Of a stretch of DNA of 5,524 nt, positions 1-5,524 are shown one piece after another (within the stretch, counting starts at the first letter, position 1; each line of letters opens with the position of its first letter). Position numbers and translations under genes: made by a program. Below the pieces are notes generated by a model. The model saw only the letters and a program-made list of their open reading frames with translations, searched no databases and was not told the origin of the DNA. Source of the DNA: Campylobacteraceae bacterium (lineage in GTDB: Bacteria > Campylobacterota > Campylobacteria > Campylobacterales > Sulfurospirillaceae). The DNA lies in NCBI GenBank assembly GCA_019162915.1, contig JAFLKZ010000041.1, forward strand, positions 1 through 5,524. The letters run 5' to 3'.

Positions 1-66
1 ATGATAGCGGACGCTGTGTTAAGCTTGGGAAGTTTAAATATTATCGCGGGAGAGTTAGATAGATGA
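1..66 (+). CDS. nuoD: NADH-quinone oxidoreductase subunit D, C-terminal end (partial)
   Basis: Only the last 21 codons and the TGA stop are in the window. The frame is open from base 1, and the ATG there is probably an internal Met rather than the start. The tail ends in GSLNIIAGELDR, which matches the usual C-terminus of the 49-kDa subunit (family pattern G-S/T-x-D/N-I-V/I-x-G-E-V/L-D-R). This subunit lines the quinone-binding cavity of complex I with NuoB. The stop overlaps the nuoE start as ATGA (63-66), so the two are likely translationally coupled, and nuoD directly before nuoE is the standard order. The fragment is short, so identity rests on the tail motif plus context. A fused NuoCD cannot be excluded. 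Confidence 0.8.
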   Translation: MIADAVLSLGSLNIIAGELDR

Positions 67-542
67 ATGCCTTTACCTTTACACCCGAAAATGAAGCAAA
101 ATTTTTAGCTCTCCTTGAGCGCTATCTGCAAAAAAGCTCCCTGACCCTTCCTTCTTTATGGATGGTGCAATACCAAGAAGGTTGGATTTCTACTGAAGCG
201 ATGAAATACTTAGCCCAAAAACTAGACTGCTCCCCTATGGATATCTATTCAGTTGCCTCTTTTTATACGATGTTTAACCTCAAACCTGTGGGAAAATATC
301 ACATCCAACTGTGTAAAACTTTATCCTGTATGCTGCGAGGTTCAGAGCAAATGTCCCATCATTTAGAAAAAAAACTGGGTATAAAAGTGGGAGAAACGAC
401 CAAAGATATGAAATTTACCCTTACCCATGTAGAGTGTTTAGGCTCATGTGGCACAGCACCTTGCATGTCTTTAAATGATGATTATGTTGAAAATCTTACC
501 CTAGAAAAATTAGATGACATCATCGATGGACTAAAATCATGA
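63..542 (+). CDS. nuoE: NADH-quinone oxidoreductase subunit E (24-kDa, [2Fe-2S] protein)
   Basis: This is a peripheral-arm subunit of complex I that carries the [2Fe-2S] cluster N1a beside the FMN of NuoF. The 159-residue protein has the thioredoxin-like ferredoxin fold typical of the family. The helical N-terminal part (about 10-75) includes the family segment LDCSPMDIYSVASFYTMF. The cluster ligands are visible as C84-x4-C89 (in LCKTLSCMLRG) and C125-x3-C129 (in VECLGSCGTAPC), with an additional C134. Length is within the normal range of about 150-180 residues. The start at 63 overlaps the nuoD stop by 4 nt and has a GGGAG ribosome-binding site about 10 nt upstream. The gene overlaps nuoF by 4 nt, so D-E-F look co-transcribed. 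Hydrogenase- and formate-dehydrogenase-linked homologues share this fold, but the nuoD neighbour favours complex I. Confidence 0.95.
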   Translation: MNAFTFTPENEAKFLALLERYLQKSSLTLPSLWMVQYQEGWISTEAMKYLAQKLDCSPMDIYSVASFYTMFNLKPVGKYHIQLCKTLSCMLRGSEQMSHHLEKKLGIKVGETTKDMKFTLTHVECLGSCGTAPCMSLNDDYVENLTLEKLDDIIDGLKS

Positions 543-1783
543 TAGTAAAAATAGTCAGTAAAAATTTTGAGATTCCCAATGCACACCGATTAGAAGTAGC
601 GCGTGCAAATGGTAGATATACTTCACTTTCTAAACTCTTTAGCATGACTCCCAATGCCGTTATCTGTGAAGTAGAGCAAAGTCTTCTTCGTGGTAAAGGT
701 GGCGGTGGCGCACTTACAGGGGAAAAATGGCGATTGATTCCAACTGATGGGGATAAACCCTCTTATCTTGTTGTCAATGCTGATGAGAGTGAGCCTGGAA
801 CTTTTAAAGATAGGCAAATTTTAGAGTTTGACCCACATCTTTTGATTGAGGGTATTATCTGCTCAAGCTACGCTATCAACGCCCATCATGCCTATATCTA
901 TATCCGAGGGGAATACGTTTTTTGGGCAAAACGGATGCAAGAAGCTATTGATGAAGCCTATAAAGAAGGGATTTTAGGCGCCAGTGTTTTAGACTCAGGA
1001 TATGCTTTACATGTAACGCTTCATAGAGGTGGTGGTGCTTATATCTGTGGGGAGAAAACGGCTCTTTTAGAATCGCTAGAAGGAAAACGTGGTCATCCTC
1101 GTCTTAAGCCAAGAGGCAAAGAGCCTGAATGGTTTTTTGGTAATCCCACGATTGTCAATAATGTTGAAACCATTGCGAGTGTTCCTTTTATCATCACAGA
1201 AGGATTTGGAGCTTACCTCGCCTACGGTACAGAACAAAGCCCTGGAACAATGCTTTTTGGCATTAGCGGTCACGTTGAACGACCTGGTGTTTATGAGCTT
1301 CCCTACGGTGTTAAACTCATTGATGTGATTGAAAAAACATGCGGTGGCATAAAAGATGGCAAAAAGCTCAAAGCTATCATACCGGGTGGTTCATCCTGTC
1401 AGATTTTAAGAGCTGATGAAATTGAAAATATCACGCTCGATTATGAATCACTTAAAAAACATGGCTCAGCGCTTGGAACGGGTGGCATCATCGTTATGGA
1501 CGAGAGTGTAAGTATTCCCAAAGCGATGAAAAATCTCTTCGAGTTTTACCACCACGAATCTTGCGGTCAATGCACACCTTGTCGTGAGGGAACAGGTTGG
1601 GTCGATAACATTTTAGGTAAAATTTTAGAAGGAAAAGGAACACCGCAAGATATGCAAACCATTCTTGATGCCTGTGATATGCTCAATGGTAAAACCATCT
1701 GCGTTTTTGCGCCCTCTGTGGCATTTATCGCACAGAGTTATATCGAAAAATTCAAAGAAGAATTTGAGGCATTAATACATTAA
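539..1783 (+). CDS. nuoF: NADH-quinone oxidoreductase subunit F (51-kDa, FMN and [4Fe-4S] N3), atypical nucleotide site
   Basis: This is the electron-input subunit: it binds a nicotinamide nucleotide and FMN and passes electrons to cluster N3. Seen in the 414 residues: a Gly-rich FMN loop at 51-64 (RGKGGGGALTGEKW), the FMN segment NADESEPGT at 80-88, GAYICGEKTALLESLEGKRG at 166-185, NPTIVNNVET at 202-211, and the N3 ligands C342, C345, C348 (SCGQCTPCREG) and C388. The protein stops soon after the FREEFEA-like end, so it lacks the short C-terminal tail of E. coli NuoF. By eye-alignment to E. coli and Thermus, the conserved Phe of GGAGFxTG is A58 and the second Glu of CGEET is K173; both normally shape NADH binding. 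The start overlaps the nuoE stop (ATGA) and has only a weak ribosome-binding site, which suggests coupled translation. nuoG does not follow. The family is certain; NADH as the actual donor is less so. Confidence 0.95.
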   Translation: MIVKIVSKNFEIPNAHRLEVARANGRYTSLSKLFSMTPNAVICEVEQSLLRGKGGGGALTGEKWRLIPTDGDKPSYLVVNADESEPGTFKDRQILEFDPHLLIEGIICSSYAINAHHAYIYIRGEYVFWAKRMQEAIDEAYKEGILGASVLDSGYALHVTLHRGGGAYICGEKTALLESLEGKRGHPRLKPRGKEPEWFFGNPTIVNNVETIASVPFIITEGFGAYLAYGTEQSPGTMLFGISGHVERPGVYELPYGVKLIDVIEKTCGGIKDGKKLKAIIPGGSSCQILRADEIENITLDYESLKKHGSALGTGGIIVMDESVSIPKAMKNLFEFYHHESCGQCTPCREGTGWVDNILGKILEGKGTPQDMQTILDACDMLNGKTICVFAPSVAFIAQSYIEKFKEEFEALIH

Positions 1784-1818
1784 AACGTTTACATGTAAAG
1801 CTTGCATGTGTCTTTATA

Positions 1819-1902
1819 GTAGAGTTCTAGCAAAACTATACCGTGAGGCTAAGAGCAACGGGAGGATTTGTCCTCTAAGGGATAGTTTTGCTAGAACTCT
1901 AC
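1819..1902. repeat. 84-bp element with perfect 21-bp terminal inverted repeats (MITE-like, or a long hairpin)
   Basis: Bases 1819-1839 and 1882-1902 are exact reverse complements over 21 bp, separated by 42 nt. Leaving out the outermost GTA/TAC, the arms begin GAGTTCTAGCAAAAC and the element is flanked by TA on both sides, as expected for a TA target duplication. The interior has its own small hairpin: GGAGGA (1861-1866), loop TTTG, TCCTCT (1871-1876, one G-U pair). No U-rich tract follows either arm, so it is not a typical intrinsic terminator, though as RNA it would form a strong stem on either strand. It codes for nothing convincing. The structure is certain. The view that it is a non-autonomous insertion-sequence derivative is an inference from size, arms and flanks, and other copies were not searched. 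Confidence 0.6.
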
Positions 1903-1917
1903 AATTTAGTATGTTCC

Positions 1918-1943
1918 CCTGCTTAGCGCATTTTTTAAGCAGG
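1918..1943. terminator. 8-bp hairpin across the regulator stop codon, possible weak terminator
   Basis: CCTGCTTA (1918-1925) pairs perfectly with TAAGCAGG (1936-1943) around a 10-nt loop. The right arm covers the end of the regulator gene, including its TAA stop (1937-1935, - strand). It sits in the convergent nuoF/regulator gap, where a bidirectional terminator would be expected. Neither strand has a run of T after the stem; the only T tract (1931-1936) lies in the loop and first base of the right arm. Half of the pairs are A-T. The hairpin is real on paper, but its role as a terminator is weakly supported. Confidence 0.3.
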
Positions 1944-2648
1944 TACCGCATCTTGCATTGTTTGTGCTTCCGTCATCAAATTATAGGGAAGCGAAAATGA
2001 ATTATCTTTTAAAATATACCCTGTATCCATAATCGTTTCGATACATTTAGAAGGGAGTTTTTGTCTTAATCTTCGTATTAAAGAGCGTATTGATTCTAAA
2101 CTAGCATGGTTTCCCTCCCATACGATAGCTTTTATCTTTTCAAAAGAGACAATTTTATTTTTTTCAGCGATGAAGATACTGAGCAGTAAACTCTCTTTGC
2201 GTGAAAAATGTTTTTCTAAATTTTCAATCTTTAATAAACCTTTTTTACAATCAAACTGACAATTGTGCCCTAATTGAATCACATCACGTCGAACATTGCA
2301 TAATTTTTCAATTTTAATTTCAAGTTCATCAATCGAAAATGGTTTTTTAATAAAGTCACTACACCCATAGTTATAAGCTTCTTTGACTATTTGTAATTTT
2401 GCATCACTGTTGATACTCATAATAATAACAGGAACTTCAAGATGATAATCTCTAATTTTTTTTAAAATTTCTATGCCTCCAAGATTAGGAGCATTCACTT
2501 CAAGAATAAAACAGGCATAGCCATCATCAATTGCCCTATAAGCTTCTTTACCATCTAAAAAAGAGTCTATTATATATCCTTTAGCCCTCAAGTGATCAAC
2601 AATAGTTGCATTCAAACGACTATTGTCTTGTAGAAATAAAATTCTCAA
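1935..2648 (-). CDS. OmpR/PhoB-type response regulator with degenerate phosphorylation site
   Basis: The 237-residue protein has an N-terminal receiver domain (about 1-117) and a C-terminal winged-helix DNA-binding domain (about 124-215), and is probably a cytosolic transcription regulator. The DNA-binding part shows the family pattern: FSRKESLLLSIF, then KIVSFEKIKAIVW, then SIRSLIRRLRQKL and IETIMDTGYIL. In the receiver, the acidic pair is D8-N9, the phospho-accepting Asp is replaced by E50 (FILEVNAPNLGG), the switch Thr is S78, and K102 (KKPF) is kept. About 20 residues follow the wing. The start is TTG: AAGGA lies 5 nt upstream (2658-2654), an in-frame stop lies 15 nt upstream, and no usable ATG exists. 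It begins 21 nt after nuoN, so it is probably the last gene of that transcript. No partner histidine kinase is seen. Orphan, phosphorylation-independent OmpR-like regulators such as HsrA (HP1043) are known in Campylobacterota, but I do not claim orthology. Confidence 0.9.
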   Translation of the reverse strand: MRILFLQDNSRLNATIVDHLRAKGYIIDSFLDGKEAYRAIDDGYACFILEVNAPNLGGIEILKKIRDYHLEVPVIIMSINSDAKLQIVKEAYNYGCSDFIKKPFSIDELEIKIEKLCNVRRDVIQLGHNCQFDCKKGLLKIENLEKHFSRKESLLLSIFIAEKNKIVSFEKIKAIVWEGNHASLESIRSLIRRLRQKLPSKCIETIMDTGYILKDNSFSLPYNLMTEAQTMQDAVPA

Positions 2649-2653
2649 TACTT

Positions 2654-2658
2654 TCCTT
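2654..2658 (-). promoter_or_regulatory. Ribosome-binding site fixing the TTG start of the regulator
   Basis: On the - strand AAGGA lies 5 nt before the TTG at 2648-2646, inside the 21-nt gap after the nuoN stop. It is the only good Shine-Dalgarno match near the start of the receiver domain, and the first beta-strand (RILFLQD) begins straight after the TTG. This decides the rare start codon. Confidence 0.75.
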
Positions 2659-2669
2659 TTTTAGAAGGT

Positions 2670-4169
2670 TTATTTGATAAATAATGACATATAAGAGAGT
2701 TTAGCACTATCGATGAGGAAATCTACCCCTGGAAAATAAGCAACAAACGTATTGCCAATACCACCCCAAATTACGCCTATTGCTATAAAACCTATGGTAA
2801 TAGGGGCGATTCCTCTAAGCGTAGGAACATCTTCCATGTCAGAGGTAGGATAAAAATACATTAAAGCAATTAATTTAAAATAATAGTAAATAGAGATAAA
2901 AGTAGCCGTAACACCAACGACTGCTAAAAGTGTATATCCCGCTTCAATTGCTCCTGTGAAAATATAAAATTTACCGACAAACCCTATCGTACTTGGAATA
3001 CCTGCTAAAGAAAGCATAAAAATACTCAGCATCGCTGCCATATAAGGATGCACATGCGCAAATCCTCTAAAATCTTCATAGGTAACGCGCACATGCTCAT
3101 CTGCTGCAATATATGAGATAAGTCCAAAAGCGCCCATTGCTGAGAGAAAATAAGCCACTAAATAGTAGATAATGGAGGAAGAAGCACTCTCTCCTGCTAC
3201 ACCAATAGAAACAAAAGCAATGAGAACATATCCTGTATGCACGATACTTGAGGCAGCTAGCATTCTTTTCAAACTCTGCTGGATAACTGCCATAAAACTT
3301 CCATATAACAGCGTTGCGATAATGATAATAACAAATATCGTATCCCATACTTCACGAATAGGGTCCAAATCAACTAACATTACCCTTAAAATAAATCCAA
3401 AAATTGCAACTTTAAAAGTCGCTGCCATAAACGCCGTAACAGGAAGAGGAGCCCCATCATAAACGTCTATTGTCCAGTTTTGAAAAGGAAATGCTGAGAT
3501 TTTGAAAAGGAAGGTTATGAGTAAAAAAGTTCCACCGATAATGACTAAAGAGACATCTTTACCCATCATCTTGTCAAGTTCTTTACCAATGTCTCCTAAA
3601 ATTGTCGTGCCTAACCCTGCATAAATAAGTGCTGTTCCAAAGAGAAAAAATACCCCTGAGAGGGAACCTAAAACTAAGTACTGATAACTAGCTTCCACTC
3701 TTCTGGTATCAAATTTTTGAAAACCTATCATCACATAAAGGGATAAAGAAGCTATCTCTAAAGCTATGAATGCGGTGATGAGTTCATTGGCGTGAACCAA
3801 AAGCATCATGCCAAAAACAGAAAAGAGAAAAAGCGCAAAAAACTCTTTTTTAAACTTTCGTTTGGTTTGAAAATAATGTGTTCCAATCATCGAAGTCACC
3901 AATGCGCCAGACAATAAAATAGCATCAAAATAAACAGAGTAACTATCGCTAATGAGCATTTTGGAAAAAATATTTTTTAAAGGAAAAGCCGTATAGAGTT
4001 TACCAAAATAATAAACATCACTGATTAATGCCAAAAGTAAAAAAAGAAAAGTTAAAGCAGAAAAACTCTCCATCGACAATTTTTCAATGGGACTTAGTAA
4101 CATCAAAATAAGAGCACCCGATAAAACAAATACCAGAGGTAAAAGATAACTCATCTCAACCATGTTCAT
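2670..4169 (-). CDS. nuoN: NADH-quinone oxidoreductase subunit N (antiporter-like membrane subunit)
   Basis: This is a proton-translocating subunit in the membrane arm of complex I, related to Mrp antiporters. The 499 residues form about 14 hydrophobic segments, and the length is normal for the family. Aligned by eye with E. coli NuoN, E138 matches E133, K223 matches K217, K253 matches K247 and K400 matches K395 (GFVGKFYIF). The core motif reads FPFQNWTIDVYDGAPLPVTAF (228-248) where most homologues have PFHxWTPDVYxGAP, so His is Gln and Pro is Ile. The conserved Lys of EASIKY (E. coli K158) is Q163 in EASYQY. The start ATG at 4169 overlaps the nuoM TAA by 1 nt (TAATG), with AGGGG 7 nt upstream; a second ATG two codons later is less well placed. 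The M-N order is the usual end of a nuo operon. Confidence 0.95.
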   Translation of the reverse strand: MNMVEMSYLLPLVFVLSGALILMLLSPIEKLSMESFSALTFLFLLLALISDVYYFGKLYTAFPLKNIFSKMLISDSYSVYFDAILLSGALVTSMIGTHYFQTKRKFKKEFFALFLFSVFGMMLLVHANELITAFIALEIASLSLYVMIGFQKFDTRRVEASYQYLVLGSLSGVFFLFGTALIYAGLGTTILGDIGKELDKMMGKDVSLVIIGGTFLLITFLFKISAFPFQNWTIDVYDGAPLPVTAFMAATFKVAIFGFILRVMLVDLDPIREVWDTIFVIIIIATLLYGSFMAVIQQSLKRMLAASSIVHTGYVLIAFVSIGVAGESASSSIIYYLVAYFLSAMGAFGLISYIAADEHVRVTYEDFRGFAHVHPYMAAMLSIFMLSLAGIPSTIGFVGKFYIFTGAIEAGYTLLAVVGVTATFISIYYYFKLIALMYFYPTSDMEDVPTLRGIAPITIGFIAIGVIWGGIGNTFVAYFPGVDFLIDSAKLSYMSLFIK

Positions 4170-5524
4170 TATTTTGCCCCTACATATAAAATATCAAGTA
4201 AATAGTGTTGAATAGTAGGCTCTATCTTGTACAAAAATCCATCAGGGTAAATTCCCATTGCAATAATGAGTAGTGTCAATGGCAAAAGCCCTATAATTTC
4301 TTTCAAATCCAAATCAACCATTTTGGAAACATCATTGCCACTTTCTTGTAAAATGGCTTGTTGAAACATCCAAAACATATAACTAGCTGCAACCAAAACA
4401 GTGAGTGCGGAGAGTGCTCCAACGTAAGGATTAAATTTAAAAAGCCCTAAAATGATGAGTAGTTCTGAGACAAACCCACTCGTGCCTGGAATGCCCACCG
4501 TACACAAAACCATAATGGCAAAATAGAGTGTAAAGAAGGGCGCTTTCGCCGCGATACCACCTAGTGCGGCAATGGATCTAATCCCAAGATTTCGCTCCAT
4601 AATACCAATTAATAAAAAAAGTCCGCCCGTTGCCATGGCGTGTGCGACTATCAAAAATGCACTTCCCATCATACCATGGACATTAAGCGAGAACAGTCCT
4701 GCGGTGATAAAACCTAAATGAGAGGCAGATGAGTAAGCAAACATTTTTTTAATATTGTATTGTGAGATAGCAGCAATACCAAAATAAACCAGTCCAAAGA
4801 TACCAAGTCCCACAAACCATGGAGCAAATTCTACAAAAAGTGTTGGGAAAATTGGTATCATAAATCGAACGAGTGCGTAAACACCTAGTTTTGCCATGAT
4901 GGACGAGAGCAGAAAAACGCCTCCTGTTGGGGAGTTAGAATACGTATCAAGCAACCATGTATGAAAAGGGAAGAGTGGTATTTTGATAGAAAAAGCCAAC
5001 ATAAAACCAAAAAAGAGTAACACTCTATGTTCATAACTAATCGTGGTAATTTGGACAATATCGCTTAACTCAAAACTCCAAGAACCAAACTCATAGTAAA
5101 AAGCAACGCCTAAATAGAGAATACTCACAAACATAAATAAAGAGCCCATAATCGTATATATTGTAACTTTGAGCGTTGAAAAAACTCTATTGCCAGAGCC
5201 AAAAAGTCCAATAATCATAAAGACAGGTAGTAACATCGCTTCCCAAAAGAAGTAAAACAAAATTAAATCTAGTGAAAAAAGTGTGCCGCTAATGCCTGAT
5301 TGGATAAAAAGCATACTGATCCAATAACTTTTTGTTCGATTATTATTCCATAGTAATAAATAAGCACTCGGGATTAATGTAGCAATTAGCATCAGAACAA
5401 TCAAAGAAAAACCATCAATGCCAAGGCTATAATTTATACCATACGCTTTAATCCACGGATGAAATTCGCGAAGCTGCATCGTGCCGGTAAGCTCAAAGTT
5501 GTAATAAATATATAAAGCTATCAA
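4169..5524 (-). CDS. nuoM: NADH-quinone oxidoreductase subunit M (antiporter-like membrane subunit), 5' end outside window
   Basis: This is the proton-translocating ND4-like subunit of complex I. The visible 451 residues run to the window edge; the first codon there is TTG within the open frame and is probably an internal Leu. Comparison with E. coli NuoM suggests about 50 N-terminal residues, including the first membrane helix, are missing. Key charged residues of the channel are present: E95 (E. coli E144, in FFWEAMLLP), K181 (K234, in SIKIPLFPFHTW), K212 (K265, in IMAKLGVYALVRF) and E354 (E407, in GFVSELLI). The His residues of SASHLGF (H269) and VAHAMATGG (H295) are also kept. The helix-7 motif is WLLDTYSNSPTGG instead of the usual WLPDAHxxAPTxG. 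The gene ends in TAA overlapping the nuoN ATG, so translation is probably coupled. nuoL is expected next on the right, unseen. Confidence 0.95.
   Translation of the reverse strand: MIALYIYYNFELTGTMQLREFHPWIKAYGINYSLGIDGFSLIVLMLIATLIPSAYLLLWNNNRTKSYWISMLFIQSGISGTLFSLDLILFYFFWEAMLLPVFMIIGLFGSGNRVFSTLKVTIYTIMGSLFMFVSILYLGVAFYYEFGSWSFELSDIVQITTISYEHRVLLFFGFMLAFSIKIPLFPFHTWLLDTYSNSPTGGVFLLSSIMAKLGVYALVRFMIPIFPTLFVEFAPWFVGLGIFGLVYFGIAAISQYNIKKMFAYSSASHLGFITAGLFSLNVHGMMGSAFLIVAHAMATGGLFLLIGIMERNLGIRSIAALGGIAAKAPFFTLYFAIMVLCTVGIPGTSGFVSELLIILGLFKFNPYVGALSALTVLVAASYMFWMFQQAILQESGNDVSKMVDLDLKEIIGLLPLTLLIIAMGIYPDGFLYKIEPTIQHYLLDILYVGAK

Noticed and set aside
1089..1328. Alternative-frame open frames on both strands inside nuoF
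   Set aside because: They overlap conserved nuoF motifs and show no independent coding signs, so they are shadows of nuoF.
1790..1810. Possible terminator hairpin just after nuoF (ACATG ... CATGT, followed by a short T-rich stretch)
   Set aside because: The outer stem is only 5 clean base pairs; the rest depends on G-U and A-T pairs. The following TCTTTATAG is too short to count as a T tract.
1819..1902. Integron attC site
   Set aside because: The arms lack the RYYYAAC/GTTRRRY core pair, the two arms are perfectly identical rather than imperfect with bulges, and no gene cassette structure surrounds it.
1784..1934. Remnant of nuoG after nuoF
   Set aside because: No frame in the gap shows the cysteine-rich ferredoxin-like start of NuoG; the gap is filled by repeat and hairpin sequence.
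1806..2000. A 64-codon + strand open frame running through the inverted-repeat element
   Set aside because: It crosses both repeat arms and then lies antisense to the regulator gene. It has a Cys/Arg-rich composition without domain features and no clear ribosome-binding site.
3172..3462. A 96-codon + strand open frame antisense to nuoN
   Set aside because: It is fully inside nuoN on the opposite strand. nuoN is supported by strong family motifs, and the antisense product has no recognisable features.

Overview
The window holds parts of two convergent gene sets for respiratory complex I (NADH:quinone oxidoreductase, NDH-1/Nuo). The DNA is AT-rich, the genes are tightly packed with ATGA and TAATG overlaps, and the only regulator is of the OmpR type. 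This points to a low-GC proteobacterium. A campylobacterotal relative (Sulfurospirillum/Sulfurimonas/Arcobacter-like) is my best guess, but this rests on general resemblance of the membrane subunits and is not proven.

Layout. On the + strand are the last 21 codons of nuoD (1-66), nuoE (63-542) and nuoF (539-1783), each overlapping the next by 4 nt. nuoD belongs to the quinone-facing module, and nuoE/nuoF form the electron-input module. Positions 1784-1934 are non-coding and contain an 84-bp element with perfect 21-bp inverted arms, plus a second hairpin at the end of the next gene. On the - strand, transcribed towards nuoF, are nuoM (5' end cut by the window edge), nuoN (overlapping nuoM by 1 nt) and an OmpR-like regulator gene 21 nt after nuoN. 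nuoM and nuoN encode proton-pumping membrane subunits.

How they work together. NuoE and NuoF would take electrons from a nicotinamide nucleotide through FMN, N1a and N3. NuoD sits near the quinone site, and NuoM and NuoN pump protons in the membrane. The usual gene order A-N is broken here after nuoF: nuoG does not follow, and the M-N end of the cluster faces the other way. The rest (G-L) is presumably beyond the right edge on the - strand, which cannot be seen.

Most notable points: (1) NuoF has Lys where NADH-specific enzymes have a Glu that disfavours NADPH, and Ala in place of a conserved Phe of the nucleotide site; (2) the operon-borne response regulator has Glu in place of the phospho-accepting Asp and an altered acidic pocket, so it probably does not work by phosphorylation; (3) the MITE-like inverted-repeat element lies exactly at the strand switch of the split operon; (4) NuoN lacks one otherwise conserved membrane lysine.
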